This document shows, piece after piece, positions 32,970-52,544 of a DNA stretch of 64,000 nucleotides. The notes under the pieces are model-generated. The model saw only the letters and a program-made list of their open reading frames with translations, was not told the DNA's origin and did no database searches. Origin of the DNA: Cololabis saira (lineage: Eukaryota; Chordata; Actinopteri; Beloniformes; Belonidae); assembly GCF_033807715.1 (NCBI RefSeq), contig NC_084587.1, positions 10,630,863 through 10,694,862 on the forward strand, in the 5' to 3' direction. The stretch's first letter is position 1; each line of letters opens with the position of its first letter. Position numbers and translations under genes: made by a program.

Positions 32970-33774
32970 TTACGGCGGGTTTGAAGTTTTGCTGCGACTC
33001 GTGATGAATTTGCGCGCCTCATCCACGGAGCCGATCCACTTCCTGGCCCCCCCGGACAGCGTGAGCCGGAGCCGGGCGGGGAAGAGCAGAGCCGGCTTCA
33101 GACCCAGCTGGTATAGCTCCGACATGACTCCGCTGTATTCCGCTCGTTGGCTGGCAACTTCGGGGCTGTAATCCTCCACTATCCGGATGGGGTGGCCGCG
33201 ATATTCCACCTTTCCTCTCCGGCGCGCCTCCCTGATGAGGAGATCTTTCGTCTGGTACCGGTGAAGGCGGAGGATGACCGGACGCGGTCTCTGTCCCGGG
33301 GCCGGCTTGGCGGCGAGCGAGCGGTGCGCTCTGTCTATCTCTGGCGGTGACGGCAGCGTATCGTTCCCGAACACCTCACACAGCAGCTTGGAGAAGAAAG
33401 CCGTTGGAGACCCGCTCTCGGTAGACTCCGGTAAGCCCAGGATACGGATGTTCTGCCTTCTGCTTCGGCTTTCCAAATCCACCACCTTAGCCTTCAGCCG
33501 AGCATTATCATCCCGTAGAGTCGAGCAGATGCCTTCAAGGTCCGTAACTCGCTGGCTGAGGTCTTCTGTGGCGAGTTCAAGGGACGAAACCCGTTGGCCA
33601 TGGTCCTCTACCGCGAGCCGCGTTTGGTCGAGTTTGGAGTCGAGCTGACTGAAAGTATTTTTGAACTCGGCGGCCAGGGCAGCACGGTGTTCCTCCAGCA
33701 ACGTGGTAATGGTTAAGGGTTAAGACAGCGCCAGCCTCGTCCTTTTTTCCCGACTTGCCGCTCTTCGAAGCCAT
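32970..33774 (-). pseudogene. L1 ORF1 RNA-binding protein, frameshifted
   Basis: ORF1 proteins form trimers that coat L1 RNA. The start MASKSGKSGKKDEAG at 33774 leads, after a frame break, into a heptad-patterned coiled coil (LDSKLDQTRLAVEDHGQRV...), the RRM-like core signature SRRQNIRILGLPES, and a C-terminal domain (RPRPVILRLHRY; REARRRGKVEYRG). The break is a tandem duplication of GGTTAAG at 33711-33724; without one of these 7-base units the length would be 266 codons. The downstream 243-residue part is open from 33701. ORF1 ends 748 bases before ORF2 begins. Confidence 0.85.
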
Positions 33775-33961
33775 CTCGGAGGTAAGTGGGCTCGTTCGAG
33801 ACAAAAAAAAAAGAAAAACAGCAACAGGGAATCCCTTTTGAAGGAAAAAGTTTGAAAGTTTGAGGGCTTGGTGGTTTAAAAAGTTTGGCACTCACGGGAG
33901 CACTCACGAAACACGTCTACTCCATCTGCTCACCAACCGGAAGCCCGAATCTGATTATTTT

Positions 33962-34552
33962 ATCGGGTACTTTTTATCTAACGTAAGTGCCATGAGCTGG
34001 GTCCAAGGGCTGAATAGTTTTTTCTCATATCTGTGATCCTTTGAACCTCCCCTTGAACCTGGTTCCCAACTGCAGATAGCAACCTCAGAATTCTTTGTTA
34101 AATAATTATTACAGAAAAGAATCTTAAGAAAAAAACACAATCTGCTGCTAGAGAGGTAAAACACGGGCTCAGATGTGTGTTACTACAAATCAATGACTCC
34201 AATCACACAACAGATGTGGGACAGGCTAATGCATTATAACAAGTGTCTAGTTTTACTTATCGAGAAGAACATGCAGACACTTGAGAGCTTTCTCTAACTC
34301 TTTATGAACCACAACAGAACTGTCGATCCACCATCATGTACACTGGTGCTCAAAAAGGTCATTTTTTGTTTTCAGAAACATTCCTCTTTTTTAATTTATG
34401 TTTCTTATTAACAATTGTTTCATGAAAAGATGCAAAAAAAAGTTTTATTTCAACTTCATAGGCAACACAAAGACTCAAGCATGAGTCTTTCCACTTTCAA
34501 CCACCTAAGAAGGTAAAAGCTTCTATTACAAAGCCCTTCACAGTTTCTTTTA
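33962..34552. other. No gene recognised
   Basis: Unique-looking AT-rich sequence between the full-length L1 and the next L1 tail. Confidence 0.4.
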
Positions 34553-34709
34553 TTGTATAGATATCTTTATTGAGGGCAATAAAAAAATACAAAAATATAA
34601 GATTTACAATAACAATATAATTATCAATACCCCCCCCCCTTTTTTTTTTTACTTTTCATAACATTAATTAAACCAAAATAAATAAATAATAATAATAATA
34701 AGAGAGAAA

Positions 34710-34764
<55 letters not shown>

Positions 34765-35510
34765 AAATAAATACAACAACACACCCCTCTCCCCTTCCCT
34801 CCCTCATATGGTCAATTACATCATTCAAAATCGTTTAACTTCTTTTCACATATGTCTATCAATACTGGAACAAAAATGAATAATAAATTAAATAATCAAG
34901 TCCTGCGTAAACACATTCATTAATATGATGATCCAGATCATTAGTCCAATAAAGGCAAAAAATAAGGTCAAAGTCTCTAGTTTTTTTTTTCTAACGGAAT
35001 ACAGTATTTTTTCTGGAGTATATATGATCCAAGTTCATTGATCCACTGTTTGGATGCTGGGGGGTTTTCTGATTTCCAGTTTTTTAGAATTTTTTGCCGC
35101 GGTGCCTGCAAGCAGAATTACTTTTTATGATAAGTCATATTTAGCGAACTGATATCTCCCAGTATCCAGACTTTAGGATCAAGAATATAGGATTTTAAAA
35201 TGTCAGAGATTATTTTGATCACGTATTTCCAGAAAGCATCTATAATAGGACAGTTCCAGAGCATATGGAGTAGATTTCCAGTATTTATTTTACATCTTTG
35301 GCACATGGCAGAGACCGCACTATTAAATGTATTTAATCTATAGGGAGTGTAGTAGATTTGATGTAAAATATTGAATTGAATTTGTCTGCATAGCATAGTG
35401 TGTGTTTTTTCTAAAAGAGTATACCAATCCTTGTCCTCATATGAACATTCCAGGTCTGCTTCCCATTTTTTTTCATTGGAGATCTGTGGTATAGTGGTAG
35501 GTTATTGATA
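34553..35510 (-). mobile_element. L1-type LINE 3' end, copy B
   Basis: Same family as 26818-27772 but without the LTR insertion and extending further into ORF2. Contains an (AAAT)n run at about 34707-34768 in the 3' UTR. Confidence 0.8.
35118..35396 (-). pseudogene. L1 ORF2 C-terminal fragment
   Basis: A 92-residue frame with C-x2-C (MCQRCKI), then LLHMLWNCPIIDAFW, the zinc-knuckle-like C-terminus of L1 ORF2. All catalytic domains are missing. Confidence 0.75.
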
Positions 35511-37164
35511 AGAATACTAGATTACAGATGCCCTTCACAGTTTCTAATATAATATAATAATCTATACTGAATTTAGCATGACTAATAATCAGATAACGAA
35601 TACATAACATTCAAATTTGAAATGCTTTATTATTCCCCAAAGAAAAATGAATCAAGTATTAATGACACTATTGTTGTTATAAACTTGTGTTCCTTCTTCC
35701 CAGCAGGTGTTGCTGTTCTCTTCCACTTCCAACCCCAGACCCGTCGAGGAACAACCAAACTCAGGCGGACGGGCAACCTTTCTGAGCTTGGCTGAATAAA
35801 CTGTCATGTCACAGAGAATTCGAACTTTTGAACAAGCTGTCACTGAGTCCTGATTTTCTGTAGTGATTTTATGTCAAATGGCTTGAAAAGTCAGACCTGT
35901 GTCAGGAAAATAAGAATTCCTGTGCAGAATTCTGGGAAAACACCAACCACATTTCTGCCAGAAGGTTGTTTTGAATGAATGAATGAATGAATGAATGAAT
36001 GAATGAATGAATGAATGAATGAATGAATGAATGAATTTTTATTTCGAACATGTATATAAAATGAAAGTAAAAATAATAATAAAAAGATAAACATTTACAT
36101 CTTCATATTCACATATGTTCGAAAAAAAGGAGTAGGAAGAAATATACACTTTTTCTAGTTCCTACCCCTTTATAACTCTTATTGCTATTAGTATATCTAC
36201 ACAATATCCATATAAATATAATCTATATAAATACTACGTAAACATGCCTATTTTTACATAATTATCCATATATAGTATATAGACAATATAAATATGACAT
36301 AAATATTATATCAAAATCTAGAAAATACAACTATTATATACATCTATATAAATGTACACTATATAAACTACATAAATATCCCTATAAATATATATGTGCT
36401 ACATACCCAATAAATATATAACATATATTACATAATTTTAACTATCCCTCTCAACAGATAATATATACTACATAAATATCCACATCAATATCTAAACATT
36501 TTGGATAGGTAAAGAGATAAAAACTAATGTTTGGTAAATTTATTTTTTTATAAGCTTAGCTTCTTGTCCATTTCAGAAAACCCACAATAAGTTAGTGTGG
36601 GTTCCAACCTGTTTTGTCATTTCTTTATTTTGTTTTTTCTCCATTGTTTTAAAATCATTGTGGCAGAGATAAAGGACAGTTTGAGAGAATTACTAAAGGC
36701 CATAAACTACCACGATTTTTATGCTTATGCTGAGTGCTGTGTGTGTAAACATCAAACCTGAATTCCAGTAAGAATTTTAAGTATTTACATTCATTTTTCT
36801 CCACAAACACATCGCTTTTAAAACATTAAATGAATGTTAAGCTGTTTTTGTGACATATAGATTATCACTACATCCTTTTATAGGTCACAGATCTTTCCGT
36901 GAAACGGTTCAGTGCTCACCGCTTCTTCCCTGTGCTGCCATCTTTGCAGGTTATTTATTGAAAAAGAAACTTACTTTCCTGATTACAGTGTAGTGAGCAC
37001 AGCTTTCCGTGAGTAACACACTATTGCATATTTAACATTCTCTCAAACTCACTGACCATTAACCGACAGTGTCTAACTAAAGGAAAAAGACTTGCTGGCC
37101 AGGTTTTCGTCCGCTTTACACTGACTTCTGTCCCTGTCAAACCTTTGCAACATTCGTTAGCAAA
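35511..37164. other. Intergenic; (GAAT)n and LINE tail, no gene
   Basis: Holds a GAAT array at about 35970-36036 joined to a LINE-type 3' region on the minus strand (TTTTTATTTCGAACATG... to about 36500; block AAAAAGGAGTAGGAAGAAAT). The rest up to the transporter start, including its unseen promoter, has no motif I can assign. Confidence 0.5.
35970..36036. repeat. (GAAT)n microsatellite
   Basis: About 16 uninterrupted GAAT units at the edge of a LINE-type 3' end, where such tails typically form. Confidence 0.95.
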
Positions 37165-45294
<8,130 letters not shown>

Positions 45295-45665
45295 AAGAAT
45301 GCGGATCGATTTGGAAAGGAAAATGTTTTTTTCCCTGAATATTTATTGCATATAGTATCCTCTCCTTTTAATTTTTCCCCTTTTCCCTAAACATTTGCCA
45401 ATTTTTCTTTTGCTTACCATCCTCCAATCAAATCTCATAGTTACCTACTGTCTTGAAAATCAGCTTAGTTGTTAACTTCTGCCCTTGAACCTTTCAAGTT
45501 CCAAGTTAGCAGTTTTCCAATTCGGCAGGCTGTGTTACATATACTGTACATTGGAAATGTTCCAGTAAAGCCTTGTCAAGACATTCAATGAGGAGCGCTA
45601 CTTTCGGAAATCTTATTTATTTCTTAAAATGAATAAGTGTATCCACTGTTATTCATGACAACAGT
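45295..45665. other. 3' flank of transporter copy 2
   Basis: AT-rich sequence that may hold the 3' UTR or a last exon of copy 2. I found no convincing acceptor with a matching short frame. Confidence 0.35.
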
Positions 45666-46099
45666 GGATACACTGATATTATAGAGGATTTTTTGTGCCA
45701 AAAATAAATAAATAAATACATCATTAATTAATTAAAATGGGAATTAAATATATCATTAATTAATTAAATGTGTCATTAATTAATTAAAATTATAATTAAA
45801 TATGTCATTAATTCATTAAAATACAATTCATTTTAAGTAAAAAAATGTATTATTTCAGCATTTAATTAATTAATTAATTAATGACACATTTAATTATTAT
45901 TTCGTGTTGTGTGTGAATCATGAAATGTAAAACTGTCAGTTTCAATCGTCAAACTCAGTGGGCGGATTCCAAACACCTGATTGGTTCCCCTGCACATCAA
46001 GTCAAGGCAAATCGAATCCACATAATGGATTGTTGCCAGGCTTGTGAACACATTACGATAAACTAGGTGGCGCTATTCACCTCTACGTTGGTTTGGATA

Positions 46100-46195
46100 C
46101 TCTACTCCAAAATTTTTACTCTACTCCAAAATTTTTACTTGACTCCAAAATTTTTACTCTACTCCAACATTTTTACTCTACTCCAAAATGTTATT
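46100..46195 (+). repeat. ~19-bp minisatellite (CTACTCCAAAATTTTTA)
   Basis: About five tandem units of ACTCTACTCCAAAATTTTT with small variants, inside the foldback element. Confidence 0.8.
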
Positions 46196-46254
46196 GGAAA
46201 CCACTGAAGACTCGGTCCTCTAACCACAAATGTTGGTACAGCAAGGTGTACAAA

Positions 46255-46413
46255 ATGTCAAAATCCTACCCAGAGCTGCTGAGAGAAGCAGCAAATTTAA
46301 TTGAAGAAGCTCTGAGCAGAACTCCTCCGGCTCCAGCGGCTCCGTCACAGCAGATACCTGCTGCTGCATCACGCAACTCTCTACAACACGTAACTCACAG
46401 CTGTCATGTTTAG
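46255..46413 (+). other. Short coding-like frame inside the foldback element
   Basis: From a methionine at 46255 it reads MSKSYPELLREAANLIEEAL and then a Pro/Ala-rich stretch (RTPPAPAAPSQQ), 53 residues to the stop. It looks like an amphipathic helix plus linker, and I do not recognise it. It could be a captured exon start or chance. Confidence 0.25.
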
Positions 46414-47056
46414 AAAGGCTCCTCTTCTACCTCCAGTTTCAGACCAAAGCAGTGGATTCCACTAGATTTGCGTTAGTCCCGCCCACTGAGTTTGACAGGT
46501 GAAACTGATAGTTTTACATTTCATAATTCACACGCAGCAACACGAAATCATTAATTAAATGTGTCATTAATTAATTAAATGCAGTTTTACATTTCATGAT
46601 TCACACGCAACACAAAATCATTAAATGCTGAAATAATAAATATATTTTTTTAACTTAAAATTAATTGTATTTTAATTAATTAATGACATATTTAATTCTA
46701 ATTTTAATTAATTAATGACACATTGAATTAATTAATTAATTAATGATATATTTCATTCCCATTTTAATTAATTAATGATGTATTTATTTATCTAATTTTG
46801 GCAGAAAAAATCCTCCATATGATATAACCTACCCACTGTCTTTCAACTACTTTGAAAAGCTTTTTTTCATCCCCTCAAAATGTTTCTTCTTCTCCCTCTT
46901 CCTCTTTCTGTTTTGTGCCCCCCATAGCTTTCTCTTCTGCCTCTCCATCTTTACTCCCCGTCTGTCATTTGATGTAACGACACGATTTAAAATGGAAAAA
47001 AAAAAAAAAGGCGCTCCAGTATATGCTTGATGGGGCGTGCACAGGAACGTCTATAG

Positions 47057-47660
47057 CAGGGGTCGGCAACCGAAAATGTTGAAAGAGCCATATTGGACCA
47101 AAAACACAAAAAAACAAATATGTCCGGAGCCGCAAAAAATGAAAAGTCTTGTATAAGCCTTAGAATGAAGGCAAATGGCGAAAGTCGAAATGTCAAGAAA
47201 AAAGTCGAAATATTGAGAAAAAAGTCGAAATGTTGAGACAAAAAAGTCAAAATGTTGAGAAAAAAGTCGAAATGTTGAGAAAAACGTCGAAATGTCGAGG
47301 AAATAGTCAAAATGTCAAAGGAATAGTCAAAATATCGAGAAAAAAGTTGAAATGTCAAGAAAAAAGTTGAAATGTCGAAATTAATGTTGAAGTACAATCT
47401 CAAGAAAAAACTGGCAATGTTGAGAAAAAAGTCAAAAGGATGAGATTAAAAAGGAAAGGAAAAAGGAAGAAAAAGAGAGAAAAAAAGAAGAAAAAAAGAA
47501 AAAAAAAGAAAAAAAAGAAAAAAAAAGGGAAAATAAAGAGGAAAAAAAGAAGAAAAAAAGGAGAAAAAAGGTGAAACATTTTTGAAAAAGCTCCAGGGAG
47601 CCACTAGGGCGGCGCTAAAGAGTCGCATGCGGCTCTAGAGCCGCGGGTTGCCGACCCCTG
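47057..47660. mobile_element. Non-autonomous hAT element, long form
   Basis: Ends CAGGGGTCGGCAACC and GGTTGCCGACCCCTG are perfect inverted repeats. A perfect 8-bp duplication GTCTATAG flanks it (47049-47056 and 47661-47668). The interior has a ~20-bp minisatellite (AAAAAGTCGAAATGTTGAGA) and a polypurine run, then CTAGAGCCGCATGCG-type sequence at the GC-rich end. A shorter sister in the opposite orientation is at 61031-61548. Confidence 0.93.
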
Positions 47661-47932
47661 GTCTATAGTATAGTGTGTGTGTGTGGGAAGGGGCGAGAGG
47701 AGGGGAGCATAACTAGTGACATGCCACTTATTGATCATATCATTTACACATGCACAAACAGCTGTTCAATACAATAATGTTCAATACCCACTGCATTCAA
47801 CCTCCTATCTGAAAGCTTCTTCAGCTCTAACTGTTTTGACTGGTGAGGATTTTCAGGCTTTGAAGTTGATTGTTGGACCACTCCAGTCAAATTTGAACCA
47901 TCCAGGGTCAAACAATCAAGTGGTGAGTGACA

Positions 47933-48524
47933 AAAGGCGCGTTTCCACCAGCGGGAGTTCCGAGTTGATTTTTCAGGGCCGGAACATTTGCGCGTGTTTC
48001 CATTACCAGGAACAGCCCTGTAATGTGGCCTTAGGGAACCTTTACTGGCCAAAAAACAGCGCTGTAGTAGGAGAGAGCCGTTTTTGGGTCTAGAGCGGCT
48101 ACCTGGTGGGAGGCCTCTGCTGATTGGGTATTCTAAAAGCAGGAAATTACGTTCAGCCCTCTCATGTGAGCTTAGATCATGTGACCACAAATCATTTAAG
48201 CATTTGGATGTACATGTGATGCAGTTAGAGTACCTGCAAAAACCGATGACTGGACCAACGAATCGGTTCAGGTCCTGCAGTCATTTCACACCAGTTTAGA
48301 AGTACGGCTGGTGGTTTCTTTTAATCTTAATCACTACTGTCGAGGTGTATGATTATAAAAAAAAAAGCAAGTAGCATCCCTTGTTTATGTTTCTTCTCTT
48401 CATTCTTCTGCTGGTCTTGCAGTTGCAAGAAATGAACATTACCACCATCTATTAATCGACGGCTCTAATTTTCAGTCCACGGTCCTTGTGTGACGCTACA
48501 GTGTAATGGAAACACGCCGGCTGA
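47933..48524. mobile_element. Candidate TIR element (GGCGCGTTTCCA ends)
   Basis: GGCGCGTTTCCACCAGCGGG at the left and TAATGGAAACACGCCGG at the right form short inverted ends around a segment with no gene. Open frames inside do not resemble a transposase. Target duplication not resolved. Confidence 0.5.
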
Positions 48525-50420
48525 AGGGGCCGAGCAGACAGTCGACCCTGTAGAGGTTCCTGTCCGGCAGATTTATCCTGAACTCCTGCTGTTCACACCT
48601 CTAGTGGCCAGTTTCACTAACCTGGAAATCAGAGGGTTCAGACACAAGACCAGAGGCCAAATGGTTAAACCATATGTACACGCAAAGTCTCTAGGCTTTT
48701 TTCAGATCCTGCATTGACAACATTTTGAACAATTTATGTGAAATGAATCCAGAAATTAAATAAATAATACAACAGACCAACACTACAACACACAATTTGA
48801 GCAGGAATTAATTATAGTTATTTTTACATTTTCATAAGTACTCATTTTCAGCTGTGCATGGGTGTCTCATTGTCATGTTTATTCCACTGGGGTGGAAACA
48901 GTGTTTTTATGAGTAAATTACTAAGGTAGGGATGTGTTTACAATTTTACTTTTTTATTTTTTTATTTTTTACAATTATGACAACTGAGGTTTACATAAGA
49001 TAATTATTTGTATTAACCGAGTTACTTCCTTTCTGTATATACACAAAAATATATTTTTCACATTAGACCCCAGGTGCTTAAATCTTAGCATGTGAAGCAG
49101 ATAAACAGCGAGAATTCACAGTTTGGAAAAGCAGTAAACATTTATCAAATAACAAATAATTAAACCTGCACTGAATGGTAATCGGAAATGCAATCTGGGA
49201 AACTGAAGAATCAAAAGCAGTCTGAAAAAATGAGAAAAAATAAAATAATAATAAAAAATAATAAATAAATTAAATTGCAAATGAAATAAATAATATACAT
49301 TTTCACATTTACTTCTTATTTTGTGTATCTATCTTTATTTTTCCATATTTGTTTACCTTTATATGTCTCTCCTTTCATTAACTTTTCTTTACACCACCAT
49401 TTTCTCATGAGTTACCTTTCTAGAAATGTTATTCTGTTTGTGGAGTGAATTTTAAATACCTTCACATTTTTAGTGAGTTTAAACGATAAAAAGCGATTGT
49501 GTTTTCTTTTGCAGAAGACCATCGGTTTCCACCTCTGATGAGATGCAAACAAAGGAGTGAGAGGTTGCAGATTATGTCTGGAATTACTGGAATTTTCTTT
49601 CAAACAATTTGGAGTCCATCATTCAACACGGAGGACAACTACTCACAAGCGGAAAACAGTTTTCACTCTTTCCAAGATTGGAGCGTCTGTTGGAGCCTGT
49701 CCCAGCTCGAAACAGATGCAAAGGTTTCAAATATTATAGTATTCCATTTTTATGGCATCTAATAAACAAATAAAATTGTAGATGTTAGGCACAATGAGGC
49801 CAGAAATAAAGGGGTTTGGCCATTATGTACCATGCCACACATATCACCCCAATTTCCTGTCAGTTTCCATGCACAGTGGTGGAAGAGTAATGATTTGGGA
49901 TTGTTTCACTTGTTTCAGTCATAGGATCTGGGTATACTGCAGACATTTAGTCAGCCATGAAATCTTGTATTTACCAAAGTATTTTAGAGTTCAAAGTGAG
50001 GCCATCGGTCCAACGGCTGAAGCTCGGCTGAAACTGCATCATCCAATATGACAATAATGCCAACCACACAACAGATCTGCATCAGAACAGTTTTTAAAAA
50101 AAGACAAAGAAGAAGAAGAACCAAGATGTTAGATGGGTTAAACCCAGTCAAAGTCCTGAACATCACTGAAATGTTGTGATGGAACATTTGGAGAAGTGTG
50201 TTGAAACAAATGTGACACTGGGACATGAGTTTGATGAAAGAAAAAAAAAATTGTTTTGAGCCTCTGATACTAAAAGTGATTTAAGAAACTATTGAATCGG
50301 TTAATTATTTGCACACTGCTTCTGGCTTAGTTGTTAATGGAATAAAATCAACATATATTAATGCTGTGACGTGTTGTTGTGTCGTGTAGTGAGGGAAATT
50401 AAGTCAGGTTTTTAGGAGAA
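48525..50420. other. No gene recognised; possible Tc1-like scrap
   Basis: Mostly AT-rich. A frame near 49865-49905 reads HSGGRVMIWDCF, similar to the middle of Tc1/mariner transposases, with degraded sequence after it to about 50220. Nothing else is supported. Confidence 0.4.
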
Positions 50421-50805
50421 TCGTTCACTTTGTGAGACAAGCACCAAATTTTGCATGAACATTGCCTAGTACCTACTTATGCAGAAAAGCCTGTTAGCCA
50501 CCTGAAAATCCAAGATGGCGGCCGATTTTCAAGATGGCTGTCTTATGAAAGCTAAAACAAGGTTGTCCGTGTAGAACTTGAATTGCTGAACATATTTTAT
50601 CCATCCATCCATCCATCGTCCGCCGCTTATCCGTTCCCGGGTCACGGGGGCAGCAGCCTCAGCAGGGATGCCCAGACTTCCTTCACCCCAGACACCTCCA
50701 GCTCCTCCGGGGGGAGTCCGAGGCGTTCCCAGGCCAGCCGAGAGACATAGTCTCTCCAGCGTGTCCTGGGTCTTCCCCAGGGTCTCCTCCCGGTGGGACA
50801 TGCCT

Positions 50806-50940
50806 GGAACACCTCCCTAGGGAGGAGGGCATGCCTGGAACACCTCCCTAGGGAGGAGGGACATGCCTGGAACACCTCCCTAGGGAGGAGGGACATGCCT
50901 GGAACACCTCCCTAGGGAGGAGGGACATGCCTGGAACACC
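50806..50940 (-). repeat. 32-bp minisatellite in Rex3, about 4 copies
   Basis: Same unit as at 9338-9668 read on the other strand (GGAACACCTCCCTAGGGAGG...). Four units instead of ten. Confidence 0.9.
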
Positions 50941-51060
50941 GAGGCGTCCAGGAGGATCCGGTACAGATGCCCAAGCCTCCTCAGCTGATTCTCAATGTGA
51001 AGGAGCAGCGGCTCGACTCCGAGCTCCTCCCGGGTGACCGAACTCCTCACCCTATCTCTA

Positions 51061-51180
51061 AGGGAGCGTCCAGCCACCCTGCGGAGGAAACTCATCTCTA
51101 AGGGAGCGTCCAGCCACCCTGCGGAGGAAACTCATCTCTAAGGGAGCGTCCAGCCACCCTGCGGAGGAAACTCATCTCGC
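51061..51180 (-). repeat. 40-bp tandem triplication in Rex3
   Basis: Three almost identical 40-base units beginning AGGGAGCGTCCAGCCACCCT, within the block that encodes the MSFLRRVAGRSL region. Confidence 0.95.
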
Positions 51181-51293
51181 CCGCTTGTATCCGCGATCTT
51201 ATCCTTTCAGTCACTACCCATGACCATAGGTGAGGGTAGATGCGTAGATTGACCGGTGAATTGAGAGGTTCGCGTTTCGACTCAGCTCCTTCT

Positions 51294-51935
51294 TCACCAC
51301 GACGGTCCGGTACATCGACCGCATAACTGCGGACGCTGCACCGATCCGTCTGTCAATCTCCCGCTCCATCGTTCCCTCACTCGTGAACGAGACCCCGAGA
51401 TACTTGAACTCCTCCACTTGAGGCAGGACTTCTCCACCAGAAGGCACGCCACCCTTTCCCGGTGGAGAACCATGGCCTCGGTCTTGGAAGTGCTGATTCT
51501 CATCCATGCCGCGTTGCACTTGGCCTCAAACCGCCCCAGCACATGCTGAAGGTCCCGGTCCGATGAAGCCAACCGGACAACATCATCTGCAAAAAGCAGA
51601 GATGAAATCCTGAGGTTTCCAAACCGGATCCCCTCCGGCCCCTGGCTACGCCTAGAAATCCTGTCCATAAAAATTATGAACAGGACCGGTGACAAAGTGC
51701 AGCCCTGCCGGAGTCCAACATGCACCGGGAACAAGTCTGACTTACTGCCGGCAATGCGAACCAGACTCCTGCTCCGATCATACAGAGACCGGACAGCCCT
51801 TAATAGAGGGCCCCGGACTCCATACTCACTCAGCACCCCCCACTGAATGACACGAGGGACACGGTCAAATGCCTTCTCCAGATCCACAAAACATATGTAG
51901 ACTGGTTGGGCAAATTCCCCTGAACCCTCGAGCAC
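51294..51935 (-). pseudogene. Rex3 reverse transcriptase fragment
   Basis: A 213-residue frame with FVDLEKAFDRVPR (first catalytic Asp), GLRQGCTLSPVLF and LLFADDVVRLASS (FADD box), then a frame change near the thumb. An upstream piece (52012-52224) holds WQIGVMVPLFKKGDRRVCSNY. Neighbouring frames continue the C-terminal domain across the minisatellites. Dead copy. Confidence 0.85.
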
Positions 51936-52247
51936 CCTGCAGAGGGTGTAGAGCTGGTCCAGTGTTCTGCGACTGGGGCGAAAACCGCATTGTTCCCCCT
52001 GAATCCGAGGTTCAAATATTGGCCTTATTCTTCTCCCTGGTGTAGACTTTCCCGGAGAGGCTGAGAAGTGTGATCTCCCTGTAGTTGGAACACACTCTCC
52101 GGTCCCCCTTTTTAAAAAGAGGGACCATCACCCCAATTTGCCACTCCACCAGTACTGTCCCCTTCCTCCATGCAATGTCGCAGAGGCTTGTCAACCTGCA
52201 GCCATTTTGGAAAATGGCAGCCATGTTGTTGTTTTATTTGCATGGCT

Positions 52248-52282
52248 AATGGGGGAGGGGGTGGGGGGGGGTGGGGGGTCCC
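52248..52282 (+). other. G-rich tract, possible G-quadruplex
   Basis: Contains GGGGGAGGGGGTGGGGGGGG followed by TGGGGGGT: at least four runs of five or more G separated by single bases. Confidence 0.6.
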
Positions 52283-52544
52283 AAGATTATAGTCTGATGT
52301 CAGAATAATCAAAATTGGATTTTCCAATCACATTCCAAGTCAAAAAACATATAAAAACGGCTTTTGTGGCAGCCATTTTGGAAAACGGCAGCCATATTGT
52401 TTTTTTTGCGTGGCTAACAGGCTTTTTTGAAAAAGGAGACCTAGAACATACTATGTGCAAAATTTGGCGCTTGTCTCACAAAGTGAACGATCGTTTCACT
52501 AATGTGCCTGGCTAATGATGCACAAAACTTTGTAGAGAGGATTT

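Larger units (their letters stand above)
28132..33946 (-). mobile_element. Full-length L1 retrotransposon
   Basis: Minus-strand element of about 5.8 kb containing 5' leader, ORF1, ORF2 and a 3' end running into a short A-rich tail (T-run at the plus-strand left edge). A perfect 15-bp duplication GAATCTGATTATTTT flanks it (28117-28131 and 33947-33961). Both ends are therefore intact and the insertion is relatively young. Confidence 0.92.
45675..46830. mobile_element. Foldback-type element with ~300-bp inverted repeats
   Basis: The left arm (about 45675-45950) starts GAGGATTTTTTGTGCC and runs through many TTAATTAATTAA words. The right arm (about 46510-46830) is its inverted copy, ending GGCAGAAAAAATCCTCC. 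Shared landmarks include TAAATACATCATTAATTAA, TTATTTCAGCATTTAAT and ATCATGAAATGTAAAACTG. The centre (45960-46500) is unrelated sequence with a short coding-like frame. Confidence 0.8.
50602..52200 (-). mobile_element. Rex3-type LINE, minus strand
   Basis: The 3' end is marked by (CCAT)n (complement of the GATG tail) at 50602-50616 and CGTCCGCCGCTTATCCG. The element runs back into the reverse transcriptase and is truncated near 52200. It carries two internal minisatellites (about 50806-50940 and 51061-51180). Confidence 0.8.
50421..52491. mobile_element. DNA element (CGTTCACTTTGTGAGACAAG ends) hosting a Rex3 LINE
   Basis: TCGTTCACTTTGTGAGACAA at 50421 and its inverted match ending AAGTGAACGA at 52490 bound a segment whose outer parts (50421-50600, 52200-52491) share CAAGATGGC/GCCATTTTGGAAAA words. 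The middle is a Rex3 LINE. No transposase was found. Confidence 0.6.

Noticed and set aside
28524..33648. Plus-strand frames over the L1 ORFs
   Set aside because: Antisense shadows of L1 ORF1 and ORF2.
47446..47628. Phe-rich frame at the end of the hAT element
   Set aside because: Purine-rich repeat read on the minus strand, not conserved in the sister copy.
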